A DNA stretch of 64,000 bases from Tolypothrix sp. NIES-4075 (GCF_002218085.1 NZ_BDUC01000004.1:186001-250000), one strand, 5' to 3'; counted from the stretch's first letter, positions 16,411-26,218 are shown. Notes: generated from the letters alone by a model not told the origin. Program-made: numbers and translations.

Positions 16411-16854
16411 ATGACTATTCGTGAATTTTCGCCGACGCAACCAGTGATTTTGGGCTTTGATCCGGGTAAAGATAAGTGTGGTTTAGCAGTGATGGGGCTA
16501 GATCGGCAACTGCATTATCATCAAGTTGTGTTATCAAGTGAAGCGATCGCAAGAATTGAGAAACTGCGCCAAAATTACCCGATTTCCTTGATGGTAATGG
16601 GCGACCAAACTACGGCAAAACGCTGGAAACAGCAAATAACTGAAGAAGTTAAAGAGCCGTTGAATATCATTTTAGTGGATGAGCGTTACACCAGCTTAGA
16701 AGCACGCGATCGCTATTGGCAAATGTACCCACCCAAAGGACTCTCGAAACTATTGCCACAAGGTATGCGACAACCACCAAGACCTATAGATGACATTGTT
16801 GCCATCCTCTTAATCGAAAGATACTTAAATCGCTTAACTGAATCAGCGGTATAA
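16411..16854 (+). CDS. YqgF/RuvX-like RNase H-fold nuclease
   Basis: The 147-residue protein has the RNase H-fold metal sites: GFDPGKDKCGLAV (Asp17), VDERYTSLEA and RPIDDIVAILLIERYL. This spacing matches YqgF-type Holliday-junction-resolvase-like proteins annotated as pre-16S rRNA processing nucleases. Cyanobacteria commonly carry this divergent paralogue. Whether it acts on rRNA or DNA junctions cannot be decided here. Confidence 0.8.
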   Translation: MTIREFSPTQPVILGFDPGKDKCGLAVMGLDRQLHYHQVVLSSEAIARIEKLRQNYPISLMVMGDQTTAKRWKQQITEEVKEPLNIILVDERYTSLEARDRYWQMYPPKGLSKLLPQGMRQPPRPIDDIVAILLIERYLNRLTESAV

Positions 16855-16947
16855 ATTAATTGCGAACTTGCTAATCCCAAAGCGTCGGCTAGCTCATATT
16901 CTCACGTTCCCTATTTTCGCGTTCCCCATTACCCATTCCTTAAAGCC

Positions 16948-17211
16948 TTATAACTCAGCCCGAATAGTAAAAGCATAATCTCCTCCAGGCTCTAGTTCAT
17001 AGTCTCGTTGCTCCAAGAAGCGACCGAGGGGTTCTTTAATTAACGCACGACCTTGAGAAGGCTTAACAGACAGTTCACCCCGGCGAAAATGCCATTGGAA
17101 CTGCCACTCAAAGTCACCCGCGCTGACTTCACCTTCAAGGAAGCCGTGTTGCCAGGATTGGCGAGTAACCCTGACATGGGCAATGCTTTCTGGCAGACGT
17201 TTAGTACTCAC
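16948..17211 (-). CDS. DUF3146 family protein
   Basis: A small 87-residue soluble protein rich in aromatic and charged residues (FEWQFQWHFRRGELSVKPSQ, then GRFLEQRDYELEPGGDYAF). It resembles the cyanobacterial DUF3146 family, whose function is unknown. It stands alone on the minus strand between the nuclease gene and pnp. Confidence 0.75.
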   Translation of the reverse strand: MSTKRLPESIAHVRVTRQSWQHGFLEGEVSAGDFEWQFQWHFRRGELSVKPSQGRALIKEPLGRFLEQRDYELEPGGDYAFTIRAEL

Positions 17212-17367
17212 TATGCTTTATGTCAAGTTTGAGATAAAGGTTGACCATGTAGGCTACTTCTACCATACATAGCTTAGATCCACAAACTGACATAGTGAGG
17301 ATTTTTGTTGGGTGGATTGAGAATCAAACTCGTTCGACTTATTCGGCTAGTTCTCAAAAATGCTGAC

Positions 17368-17394
17368 GGCGATGCCTACAATAAAGGCATCGCC
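17368..17394 (-). terminator. Hairpin 3' of pnp
   Basis: Perfect 10-nt arms (GGCGATGCCT and AGGCATCGCC) flank a 7-nt loop, about 55 bp past the pnp stop. On the minus strand CAGCATTTTTG follows, so it may act as a weak terminator. Confidence 0.5.
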
Positions 17395-17447
17395 TTAGAG
17401 ATTTTAGATTTGCCATTAACCCAAAATCTAAAATCCTAAAGCGCGAA

Positions 17448-19604
17448 TTACTTATTCACTGCTGCTGCTTCTCGCGCCGCAGTTGCTTGATCTGGGTGAA
17501 TACCCAAGCGTGTAAGATTAATTCTACCCTTGTTATCAATCTCGCGCACTTTCACAATCACTTCATCACCAACTGCCACTTCATCTTCAACTTTGCCAAC
17601 GCGGTAGTCAGCTAGTTGAGAAATATGGATCATTCCTTCTTTGCCAGGGAGAAATTCGACAAACGCCCCGATAGGTATAATCCGCGTCACGCGCCCAACA
17701 TAGACATCACCTTCATGCAGCTTGCGCGTCATGCCTTGGACGATATTGCGTGCTTTTTTTGCCTTATTTTCATCCACCGCCGAAATCGTCACCGTGCCAT
17801 CATCTTCGATGTCAATCTTAGCACCAGTTTCTTCAGTAATACCCTTAATCGTCTTGCCTCCGGGTCCGATGACCAGACCAATCATGTCTGGGTCAATCTT
17901 AATTGTCAACAAGCGTGGGGCATAAGGTGAGGTTTCAATGCGTGGTTGATCGATGCAGGTGAGCATTTTTTCCAGAATGTGCAATCTAGCAGATTTGGCT
18001 TGATTGACGGCTTGGGCGATAACTTCCAAGGACAAACCGGAGATTTTCATATCCATTTGCAAGGCGGTAATTCCAGTATCCGTCCCAGCAACTTTAAAGT
18101 CCATGTCGCCCAAAAAGTCTTCAATGCCCTGAATATCCGTGAGGATTCGCACTTCGTCCCCTTCTTTAATCAGACCCATTGCCGCACCGCTGACGGGTTT
18201 GGTAATTGGTACGCCAGCATCCATCAAAGCCAGGGTGGAACCGCACACAGAACCCATTGAAGTGGAACCGTTGGAAGAAAGTACTTCCGACACGACCCGA
18301 ATCACGTAGGGAAATTGCTCTTTTGATGGTAACACGGGTAAGAGCGATCGCTCGGCTAGCGCCCCGTGACCAATTTCGCGTCGTCCTGGCGCCCGTAAAG
18401 GTTTAGTTTCCCCAACAGAGAAAGGGGGGAAGTTGTAATGGTGTATGTAACGTTTGGATTGGTCTATTTGCAAATCGTCGTTGAGATTTTGGGCATCTCC
18501 GGGTGTGCCAAGGGTGCAAGCAGTTAATACCTGAGTTAGTCCTCGGTTAAATAAACCGCTGCCGTGGACTCGTCGAGGTAATAAATTAACTTGACAAGAA
18601 ACAGGACGCACTTCATCTAACTTGCGACCATCAACGCGAACGTTATCTTCGACGATTTGACGCCGCATTAACTGTTTGGTAATGTCTTTAAAAGTGTTAC
18701 CTAGTGCTTTGCTATTTGCGGTTGCGGCTACTCGAATTGCGTCTTCTTCAGAAAGTTCGGCAATTTCTGTTTTAATTTTTTCCTTCACCTCATCCAAAGC
18801 GGTATCTCGTTCGGTTTTGGTGAAACTAAATTGTGAGAGGATTTTTTTTATTTCATCGTTAGCGCGATCGCGAATAAAATTCTCTAGCGTCAAGTCTACG
18901 GATGGTGGTTGTTGTTGCACCATTTGCAAACCCAGTTCTGCCATCAAATCTTCTTGCGCCTTAATTAAGTCGCGCACTGCTTCGTAACCAAAATCAATCG
19001 CCTCGATAATATCTCGTTCTGACAATTGATTTGCCCCAGCCTCTACCATGATCACACCATCCGGCGAACCTGCGACCACCAAATCCAGGTCACTGGCTTC
19101 TATTTCTGCATACGTGGGGTTAATTATAAAATCATCTCCCACCAAACCGACCCTGACTGCTGCCATCGGTCCATTAAAGGGTATCTGGGCAATCAGGGTA
19201 GCGATTGAAGCACCTGTAACCGCCAACACATCGGGTGGTACTTCTTCATCCATCGATAGGGTTACTGCGACAATTTGCAGGTCATCCCGCAACCATGAAG
19301 GGAACAAGGGACGCATCGGACGGTCAATTAGACGGCTAGTCAGAATTGTCTTTTCTGGGGGACGACCTTCTCGCCTCATTATCCCTCCAGGAATTCTACC
19401 TGCTGCATACAGTCTTTCTTCGTAATCTACGGTGAGGGGAAGAAAATCAATGCCTTCTCTGCCTGCGGATCGCGTAGCTGTCACTAAAACTGCTGTATCC
19501 CCAGATTGTATCAAGACTGACCCACCAGCCTGGGGAGCTAGTAAACCAACCTTCAGTCGAATATCCCGTCCGTCGAAGGATATTGACTTATCAACTTCTG
19601 CCAT
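17448..19604 (-). CDS. pnp: Polyribonucleotide nucleotidyltransferase (PNPase)
   Basis: The 718-residue protein shows two RNase PH-like domains: the first has DFLPLTVDYEER and GRIPGGIMRREGRPPE, the second GSGLFNRGLTQVL and PPFSVGETKPL with GHGALAERSLLPVLPS. A linking helical domain lies between them. A KH domain (GLVIGPGGKTIKGITEE) and an S1 domain (GDVYVGRVTRIIPIGAFVEF) follow. Length and order are those of full PNPase. It degrades RNA phosphorolytically and adds heteropolymeric tails in cyanobacteria. Confidence 0.98.
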   Translation of the reverse strand: MAEVDKSISFDGRDIRLKVGLLAPQAGGSVLIQSGDTAVLVTATRSAGREGIDFLPLTVDYEERLYAAGRIPGGIMRREGRPPEKTILTSRLIDRPMRPLFPSWLRDDLQIVAVTLSMDEEVPPDVLAVTGASIATLIAQIPFNGPMAAVRVGLVGDDFIINPTYAEIEASDLDLVVAGSPDGVIMVEAGANQLSERDIIEAIDFGYEAVRDLIKAQEDLMAELGLQMVQQQPPSVDLTLENFIRDRANDEIKKILSQFSFTKTERDTALDEVKEKIKTEIAELSEEDAIRVAATANSKALGNTFKDITKQLMRRQIVEDNVRVDGRKLDEVRPVSCQVNLLPRRVHGSGLFNRGLTQVLTACTLGTPGDAQNLNDDLQIDQSKRYIHHYNFPPFSVGETKPLRAPGRREIGHGALAERSLLPVLPSKEQFPYVIRVVSEVLSSNGSTSMGSVCGSTLALMDAGVPITKPVSGAAMGLIKEGDEVRILTDIQGIEDFLGDMDFKVAGTDTGITALQMDMKISGLSLEVIAQAVNQAKSARLHILEKMLTCIDQPRIETSPYAPRLLTIKIDPDMIGLVIGPGGKTIKGITEETGAKIDIEDDGTVTISAVDENKAKKARNIVQGMTRKLHEGDVYVGRVTRIIPIGAFVEFLPGKEGMIHISQLADYRVGKVEDEVAVGDEVIVKVREIDNKGRINLTRLGIHPDQATAAREAAAVNK

Positions 19605-20086
19605 TCAGTTTTTTTTCCTTCTATGCACGCTATTCTCTTTCTGTGGCAATCCTAACATTTATGCACTATGGCTGGCGCAAGAACGTACATACAAAGATAA
19701 ACAAGTGACTACGCACCTTTGCTCTTCATCGCTTGTCGGCTATCAGCTTGTTTGCCGCATAACTCTTAGCCTGAGGATGAATGTCTCAAACCTTGTCGAT
19801 TGCTACACTCTTATTAAAGGTATATTAGTTTGAAAGCTCAAAAGCCGAACATCATTACAGGAGCGCCCAATTCCTTAATAAGTAATGCCCTTAGAACTTA
19901 TTCATCTGGAAGATGCATCTAATAATCTTAGTTTTCCTCTTATTATCTACAAAACAAATCAATGGTTGTTGCTTATTACAATCGGTATTTCTCCAGGATG
20001 TATTACTTAATAAATACAAATATGGCGAAAGAGAAAATAAGCATTATTAAAAGATTTAGTTTGACATCAATCTGAGTAGTTAGCAA
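19605..20086. other. Gap before the SNF2 gene, with one short unrecognised ORF
   Basis: The only intact short frame of note is 19885-20010 (plus), 41 codons beginning MPLELIHLEDASNNLS. It has no ribosome-binding site and no family I recognise. The rest holds nothing recognisable; the pnp promoter should lie at its left end and the helicase promoter at its right. Confidence 0.35.
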
Positions 20087-23000
20087 ATGGCAATTTTACA
20101 CGGTAGTTGGTTACTGCAAAATCAGGGCGGTTCTTTATTTGTTTGGGGAGAGACTTGGCGTTCATCGCGTGTGAATTTGTCTTTAGATGCCACGGATATC
20201 CCACCACATCCATTTGCCATCGATGCGATGGAATTAGTGGAATGGTTAAATTCGCGTCACATGACAATTGCCAAGTTCATACCGCAAGTAGGTGACGGTA
20301 AAACAAGGATAAAAAAAGTTGCAAATAATACTGATAATTTGCGTACTTACTCGCAAATAATTTCGTTACCGACTGATATTTTAGAAAGCGGTGAAGAAAT
20401 AGCGATCGCTCCAAAACATTCTGCCACATTAGGAGAGCAAACAGAATCGCCACAATACCTGCAACCTTGGCGCGTTGAGGGTTTTTGTCTCAACCCAAAC
20501 GAAGCAATGGAATTTCTCACTTCTCTACCCTTGAGTGCTGCTAAGGTCGAGGATGCTTTTTTAGGAGGAGATTTGCGCTTTTGGTCGCAAATTGCCCGTT
20601 GGAGTTTAGATTTAATCTCGCGAGGAAAATTTTTACCGACAATTCAAAGACAATCAGATGAGGCGTTCGCCGCTAAATGGCAAGCACTAATTGATAGTGC
20701 TGTCGATCAAACTCGTCTAGAAAAATTTTCCGCGAAGATGCCTTTGGTTTGCCGGACGTATGAGGGAATGGGGAATGGGGAAGGAGAAATTTCTAACTTT
20801 CCACTTCATGTAGAATTCCCCTTGCAACCTCAAGAATTGCTGTTGGGATTTCTTCACCAAACGATAGATTCTCAAGTTCGGCAAATGGTCGGTTCCCAAC
20901 CTGTGATAGAAGCCAGGATAATGGCGTCTCTACCACCGGCGGTGAAGTTGTGGCTGCAAGCTTTAAATAGTACATCCCAGATCAACGCGGATACGGTGGG
21001 AGTGGAAAGGTTAGAAGCGGCGCTGAAAACTTGGACTTTGCCGGTACAATACGAACTGGCGGGAAAAACTTTATTTCGCACTTGTTTTGAACTGCGTCCT
21101 CCATCGGGGGATGCAGATTGGACATTAGCTTATTTCTTGCAAGCGGCTGACGATCCAGAATTTATAGTAGATGCCGCAACAATTTGGCGTAATCCAGTTG
21201 AGCAATTAATTATTCAAAATAGAACAATTGAACAGCCTCAAGAAACGTTTTTGCGCGGTTTGGGATTAGCTTCTCGATTGTACCCGCCAATTGCATCGAG
21301 TTTGGAAACGGAAAATCCTCAATCTTGCCGTCTCAATCCAATGCAAGGATATGAGTTTATCAAGTCGGTAGCGTGGCGTTTTGAAGACAATGGTTTAGGG
21401 GTAATTCTGCCTTCTAGTTTGGCAAATCGTGGGGATATTGCCAACAAATTAGGTTTAAAAATCACCGCACAAACGCAAAACAAACAGGGGCGTTTGGGTT
21501 TGCAAAGTCTGCTAAATTTTGAGTGGCAATTAGCTATTGGTGGACAGACAATTTCTAAAGCGCAATTTGATAGATTGGTGGCGTTAAATAGTCCGTTGGT
21601 GGAAATTAACGGTGAGTGGGTAGAGTTGCGTCCTCAAGATATTAAAACTGCTCAAACATTTTTTGCCTCTCGTAAAGAACAAATGACGCTTTCTTTAGAA
21701 GATGCTTTGCGTTTGAGTACTGGGGACACTCAGACAATTGAAAAATTACCAGTTGTTAGTTTTGAAGCGTCTGGAGCATTGCAAGAGTTAATTGGAGCTA
21801 TAACAAATAATCAGGCGATCGCACCTTTACCCACACCAGAAAGCTTTCAAGGTCAATTACGACCTTATCAAGAACGAGGAGTGGCTTGGCTGGCATTTCT
21901 GGAACGTTGGGGTTTAGGTGCGTGTCTTGCCGACGATATGGGATTAGGTAAATGCTTGTCTGAAAACACACAAATATACGTTAATGGAAAACTAATCGCA
22001 GCACAAGAAATCTGGCACACCTACGCTGGAAAAACAGAGTTTGACGGTGAAGGATTTTGGGCAGAACCAACAGATGAATTGCTAGTAAATTCTATAGATG
22101 AAACTGGCAAAATTGTCTCGGCTCCGATTCAAAAGCTTTATCGGCAGCAAGTGCAGGAAAAGCTGCGAAAAGTAACGCTTCAAGACGGTAGCAGTGTTAC
22201 TATCACCCGTCGTCACAAGTTACTCACAAATAAAGGTTGGACTAATCAATTACAAGTAGGCGATTATGTCTGTGTGCCAGCCAAAATGCTCTGGAACGGG
22301 CAACCTGAAGACCCAGATTTAATCAGGTTACTGGCTTGGCAGATTGCTGAGGGGCATGAACTTTCTACGTCTGGTGTCACAATATTCCAAAAAGATACCA
22401 CAATTTTAGAATATTTACTCCAGACCTTTCAGCGTCTTGGCAAACGCTATGATATCAAAATTAACAGTCTTAGCATCTATACATTCCCAGGCAAAGTTCC
22501 AGGTTTGCGAATCAACAGCCAAGCATACCGTAAATTCCTAGAAGCTAAAGGTTACATTTGGGGCAAATTATCAGCCGAAAAATCGATTCCTTCGTTCATC
22601 ATGCAAGCAGATTTGGATAGTGTACGTCTGTTTTTACAGTACTATTTTGATGCGGAATCTGCTGTTATTCAACGGATGCGGAGTATCGAAATTAGTACAG
22701 CTTCACCGTTGTTAATTCAACAGCTATCTGTACTGCTGCGACGTTTTGGAATTTGGTTACGAATATCGCCCAAACAAAAGTGTGCCACTAATGGTAGTGG
22801 TATTTACCAGACATATTATATAGGTACTATCGGTGGAAATAGCGCTCGGAAGTTTTTGCAAGAAATTAACTTTAGTATTCCAGAAAAACAACGAAAGTTG
22901 CAAGAAATTTGTCAACGGGTAAGCAATACAAATGTTAAAGGAATTCCGGATTCAGAAATAGTCGCCCAAATAGTTGAGGAAACAAAGCTACCGTTGCGGC

Positions 23001-24694
23001 ATTTAGGAATGCATAATACTGTCTATATTAATGAAACTAAGCAATTTTATAAAGAAAGTTTGCAGAAAGTATTAGTTGGTATGAACTGTATTATTAGTGG
23101 TGTAGCTCAACAACAGTATCAGTTACGCAAACCTTCTTTAGAGACGCGAAATTTCGCGTCTCTACAAGCTCGTTTAAACGTAGAAAATTTTAGCTTAAGC
23201 AAACAATCTTTACAACGTATTGTTGACCAAGAAGTTTTTTACTGCAAGATTGAGAGGATCGATGATATCGATTACGAAGGTTGGGTTTATGACTTTGAAG
23301 TTAGCAAATATCACAATTTTGTTGCTAATAATATTATTTGCCATAATACCATCCAGTTTATTACATTTCTCTTACACTTGAAAGAAGAGCAGGCGTTAGA
23401 AAAGCCAACATTACTCGTATGTCCAACTTCAGTGTTAGGAAACTGGGAACGGGAAGTTAATAAATTTGCCCCAACACTCAAAGTTTTGCAATATCACGGT
23501 GACAAACGTCCTAAAGGTAAAGCGTTTGCAGAAGCCGTGAAAAAGCAAGATTTAGTTATCACTAGTTACTCGCTGGTTTATCGAGATATCAAATCATTAC
23601 AAAGCGTTTCTTGGCAAGGAATAGTTTTAGATGAAGCGCAGAATGTGAAAAATTCGGAGGCGAAGCAGTCGCAAGCAGTGCGACAATTAGAAGCGACATT
23701 TCGCATTGCTTTGACGGGGACACCTGTAGAAAATAGATTGCAAGAATTGTGGTCTATTTTAGACTTTCTCAATCCGGGATATTTAGGAAATAAGCAGTTT
23801 TTCCAGCGACGATTTGCGATACCAATTGAAAAGTATGGTGATACGGCTTCTTTGAGACAATTACGCTCATTAGTGCAGCCGTTTATTTTGCGTCGTCTGA
23901 AAAGCGATCGCGAAATTATTCAAGACTTGCCAGACAAGCAAGAAATGGCAGTATTTTGTGGTTTAACTCCGGAACAAGCCACACTTTATCAAAAAGTCGT
24001 TGATGAGTCTTTAGCTAATATTGAAACAGCAGAAGGATTGCAACGTAGAGGGATGATTTTAGCTTTACTGATCAAGTTGAAACAAATCTGCAATCACCCA
24101 TCTCAGTATTTAAAGCAAAATACTTTAGAACAGCATGATTCTGGTAAATTGCAGCGGTTAGAAGAGATGTTGGATGAAGCTATAGCAGAAGGCGATCGCG
24201 CTTTAATTTTCACACAATTTGCGGAATGGGGTAAGTTACTCAAACCTCATTTAGAAAAGCAGCTAAAGCGAGAAACTTTCTTTTTATACGGTAGCACTTC
24301 CAAAAAACAACGCGAGGAAATGATAGACCGTTTTCAACACGACCCCCAAGGACCACCAATAATGATTCTTTCCCTAAAAGCTGGTGGTGTAGGACTTAAT
24401 TTAACACGAGCAAATCATGTTTTCCACTTTGATAGATGGTGGAACCCAGCAGTAGAAAATCAAGCCACAGATAGAGTATTTCGCATTGGTCAAACCCGCA
24501 ATGTACAAGTGCATAAATTCGTTTGTACAGGCACTTTAGAAGAAAAAATTCACGACATGATAGAAAGTAAGAAACAACTCGCTGAACAAGTTGTTGGTGC
24601 AGGTGAAGAGTGGTTAACAGAAATGGATACAGACCAACTCCGCAACTTACTACTACTTGACCGCAGTGCAATAATAGACGAGGATGCAGAATGA
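20087..24694 (+). CDS. SNF2-family DEAD/DEAH helicase containing an intein
   Basis: The 1535-residue precursor has an N-terminal SNF2-associated region (about 1-590), then LRPYQERGVAWLAFLERWGLG and Walker A DDMGLGK, which is cut by an intein after Lys622. The helicase resumes at Thr1088 with TIQFITFLLHL. Further motifs are VLDEAQNVKN, LTGTPVENRL, ALIFTQFAEW, LKAGGVGLNLTRANHVFHFD and the arginine-finger region QATDRVFRIGQ. The spliced protein would be 1070 residues. Such ATPases translocate on DNA; the cyanobacterial form is usually next to a SWIM gene, as here. A heptamer insertion encodes GMGNGEGE near residue 228. Activity requires splicing, since the P-loop is interrupted. Confidence 0.93.
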   Translation: MAILHGSWLLQNQGGSLFVWGETWRSSRVNLSLDATDIPPHPFAIDAMELVEWLNSRHMTIAKFIPQVGDGKTRIKKVANNTDNLRTYSQIISLPTDILESGEEIAIAPKHSATLGEQTESPQYLQPWRVEGFCLNPNEAMEFLTSLPLSAAKVEDAFLGGDLRFWSQIARWSLDLISRGKFLPTIQRQSDEAFAAKWQALIDSAVDQTRLEKFSAKMPLVCRTYEGMGNGEGEISNFPLHVEFPLQPQELLLGFLHQTIDSQVRQMVGSQPVIEARIMASLPPAVKLWLQALNSTSQINADTVGVERLEAALKTWTLPVQYELAGKTLFRTCFELRPPSGDADWTLAYFLQAADDPEFIVDAATIWRNPVEQLIIQNRTIEQPQETFLRGLGLASRLYPPIASSLETENPQSCRLNPMQGYEFIKSVAWRFEDNGLGVILPSSLANRGDIANKLGLKITAQTQNKQGRLGLQSLLNFEWQLAIGGQTISKAQFDRLVALNSPLVEINGEWVELRPQDIKTAQTFFASRKEQMTLSLEDALRLSTGDTQTIEKLPVVSFEASGALQELIGAITNNQAIAPLPTPESFQGQLRPYQERGVAWLAFLERWGLGACLADDMGLGKCLSENTQIYVNGKLIAAQEIWHTYAGKTEFDGEGFWAEPTDELLVNSIDETGKIVSAPIQKLYRQQVQEKLRKVTLQDGSSVTITRRHKLLTNKGWTNQLQVGDYVCVPAKMLWNGQPEDPDLIRLLAWQIAEGHELSTSGVTIFQKDTTILEYLLQTFQRLGKRYDIKINSLSIYTFPGKVPGLRINSQAYRKFLEAKGYIWGKLSAEKSIPSFIMQADLDSVRLFLQYYFDAESAVIQRMRSIEISTASPLLIQQLSVLLRRFGIWLRISPKQKCATNGSGIYQTYYIGTIGGNSARKFLQEINFSIPEKQRKLQEICQRVSNTNVKGIPDSEIVAQIVEETKLPLRHLGMHNTVYINETKQFYKESLQKVLVGMNCIISGVAQQQYQLRKPSLETRNFASLQARLNVENFSLSKQSLQRIVDQEVFYCKIERIDDIDYEGWVYDFEVSKYHNFVANNIICHNTIQFITFLLHLKEEQALEKPTLLVCPTSVLGNWEREVNKFAPTLKVLQYHGDKRPKGKAFAEAVKKQDLVITSYSLVYRDIKSLQSVSWQGIVLDEAQNVKNSEAKQSQAVRQLEATFRIALTGTPVENRLQELWSILDFLNPGYLGNKQFFQRRFAIPIEKYGDTASLRQLRSLVQPFILRRLKSDREIIQDLPDKQEMAVFCGLTPEQATLYQKVVDESLANIETAEGLQRRGMILALLIKLKQICNHPSQYLKQNTLEQHDSGKLQRLEEMLDEAIAEGDRALIFTQFAEWGKLLKPHLEKQLKRETFFLYGSTSKKQREEMIDRFQHDPQGPPIMILSLKAGGVGLNLTRANHVFHFDRWWNPAVENQATDRVFRIGQTRNVQVHKFVCTGTLEEKIHDMIESKKQLAEQVVGAGEEWLTEMDTDQLRNLLLLDRSAIIDEDAE
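21953..23347 (+). other. Intein with LAGLIDADG endonuclease, inserted in the SNF2 Walker A motif
   Basis: The intein spans 465 codons (precursor residues 623-1087). Block A is CLSENTQIYVNGK with Cys1. Block B is VTITRRHKLLTNKGW, with the TxxH motif. Blocks C and E of the homing endonuclease read RLLAWQIAEGHE and LFLQYYFDAES, both keeping an acidic residue, so cleavage activity is plausible. Blocks F and G are VYDFEVSKYHNFVAN and IICHN, with Asn last and Thr as the +1 residue. All splicing residues appear intact. The host site is the GLGK/T P-loop, a favoured intein target. Confidence 0.93.
23139..23164. repeat. 26-bp perfect palindrome within the intein coding sequence
   Basis: Two 13-nt arms beginning TAGAGACGCGAAA meet with no spacer, a member of the GTAGAGACG family. 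It is read in frame as part of SLETRNFASLQ, between the endonuclease region and block F, and introduces no stop. Confidence 0.85.
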
Positions 24695-24831
24695 AGAATT
24701 GGTTAGTAGTTAGTTGTTATTGGATAGTGGATGGTGGATGGTGGATGGTGGGAGCGTGGATGACCGTTGACTGTTAATCCTCAACCAACAACAACTAACA
24801 ACTAACAACTAACAACTAACAACCAAAAAAA
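24695..24831. repeat. Heptamer tract between the SNF2 and SWIM genes
   Basis: Tandem GGATGGT units are followed by repeated AACTAAC units reaching to within 8 bases of the SWIM start codon. Confidence 0.75.
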
Positions 24832-25677
24832 ATGACTAATTACACACTACAAGCGAGTCGAGAATGGTGGTCACAACGGTGGCTTGATTTATTAGATTCC
24901 TATCGTTTTAAAAAGCGTTTAGAACGCGCTAGAAATTATGCTCGTCAGGGAAATGTTCTCAGCATAGAATTTAAAGGAGCAAAGGTATTAGCTAAGGTAC
25001 AAGGTAGCGAAGTTGAACCATATAAAGTTTCTCTTTCTCTTGACCCTTTTAGTGATGAAGAGTGGGGTTATGTGATTGAAACTATGTCTAAAAGAGCGAT
25101 TTTTGCGGCAAAACTTTTGGCAGGAGAAATGCCACAAAATATCGAAGATGTATTTACTAGCAATGGTCTTTCGTTATTTCCTTTCACTTTATCAGATGTT
25201 CATAGTAAATGCTCTTGTCCTGATAAAGCAAATCCATGTAAACATGTTGGCGCAATTTACTATCAATTAGGCGATCGCTTTAGTGAAGATCCGTTTGTAC
25301 TGTTTCAATTGCGCGGACGCACTAAAGAGCAAATTATCAGCGATTTACGGCAATTACGCAGCGCTAATAATCAACAGACGCAATTAATATCTGCTGAAAC
25401 AACGAACACGCAACAACTAACAACTAACACTCAACACACTCTAAAAATTGACTCTTTCTGGCAATATAATGAGCCGTTAGAGTCTTCTTTAGTAGTAATT
25501 GCGCCATCGAGTAGCGAGACAGTGTTAGATGTTTTGGGGTCAATTCCCTTAGCAAAGGAAGAAGAAAATGTAATAAATTTCACTTCTGCTGATGTGGTAA
25601 TGAAATATTTGGATACAGTCTACAAAGATGTCAGCCAGAAAGCTGTTTTAGCTGCGATGAATTTAGGAGGAAGTTGA
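24832..25677 (+). CDS. SWIM zinc-finger protein
   Basis: The 281-residue protein contains CSCPDKANPCKH (Cys127, Cys129, Cys136, His138), the CxC...CxH zinc ligand set of SWIM domains. The preceding region resembles the N-terminal part of SWIM proteins encoded beside SNF2 helicases in cyanobacteria and other bacteria; the pair is thought to act together on DNA. At about residues 190-203 it reads NTQQLTTNTQHT, encoded by an AACAACTA-type heptamer tract, so a repeat has expanded within the gene in a linker. It follows the helicase by 137 bp in the same direction. Confidence 0.85.
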   Translation: MTNYTLQASREWWSQRWLDLLDSYRFKKRLERARNYARQGNVLSIEFKGAKVLAKVQGSEVEPYKVSLSLDPFSDEEWGYVIETMSKRAIFAAKLLAGEMPQNIEDVFTSNGLSLFPFTLSDVHSKCSCPDKANPCKHVGAIYYQLGDRFSEDPFVLFQLRGRTKEQIISDLRQLRSANNQQTQLISAETTNTQQLTTNTQHTLKIDSFWQYNEPLESSLVVIAPSSSETVLDVLGSIPLAKEEENVINFTSADVVMKYLDTVYKDVSQKAVLAAMNLGGS

Positions 25678-25796
25678 ACATCAAATGTTCTTATTGACAC
25701 CCAGCAGAGATTACTTTTAGTTTCATTATTTTGTTAGTAAGATTTATAACCAGTGATTGAATGTTATAAAAGCAGAGTAATTCTCTGCATAGCAAC

Positions 25797-26096
25797 ATGG
25801 AACTCCAAAGTAGAATAATTTCCGTAGAACTTGCTGATGGTACAAATGTTAAAGTTGAAGCTACAGCGATAGGCGATCGCAAAATAAATTTTCACACCCG
25901 ACCTTTTAGCGAAGTAACCGACACGATAGAATCTCTGTCTAAGGAAATTGCCGAGGCATTGCACAAAGTTAAGCCAGATAGATTCACTGTAAAATTTGGT
26001 ATAGAAATAGGCATTGAATCTGGAAAACTCACAGCTTTACTGGTGAAAGGTACATCTACGGCAAATCTGGAAATCACATTGGAGTGGGGTAACTAG
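25797..26096 (+). CDS. Trypco1 (CU044_2847) family protein
   Basis: A 99-residue beta-rich protein with ISVELADGTNVKVEA near the start, PFSEVTDTIESLSKEIAEAL in the middle and FGIEIGIESGKLTALLVKGT near the end. This pattern fits the trypsin-co-occurring domain 1 family, found beside trypsin-like peptidases and effector-type proteins in predicted conflict systems. No peptidase adjoins it; the nearest trypsin-like gene is about 12 kb away. A short hairpin (GCAGAGTAATTCTCTGC) precedes the start in place of a clear ribosome-binding site. Confidence 0.75.
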   Translation: MELQSRIISVELADGTNVKVEATAIGDRKINFHTRPFSEVTDTIESLSKEIAEALHKVKPDRFTVKFGIEIGIESGKLTALLVKGTSTANLEITLEWGN

Positions 26097-26218
26097 TTGC
26101 TTACTGAGGATATTTATCTGTTGTTCTATAAAGGTAGGCTTATTAGGAAAATACTTAATTAATAGTAATATTTATGACTAAATTCTACTAAATTAGCGAA
26201 AAGATAGCGATCGCGTCC

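Noticed and set aside
17616..19833. Plus-strand frames opposite pnp
   Set aside because: All lie antisense to a complete, conserved pnp gene and show no protein-family features.
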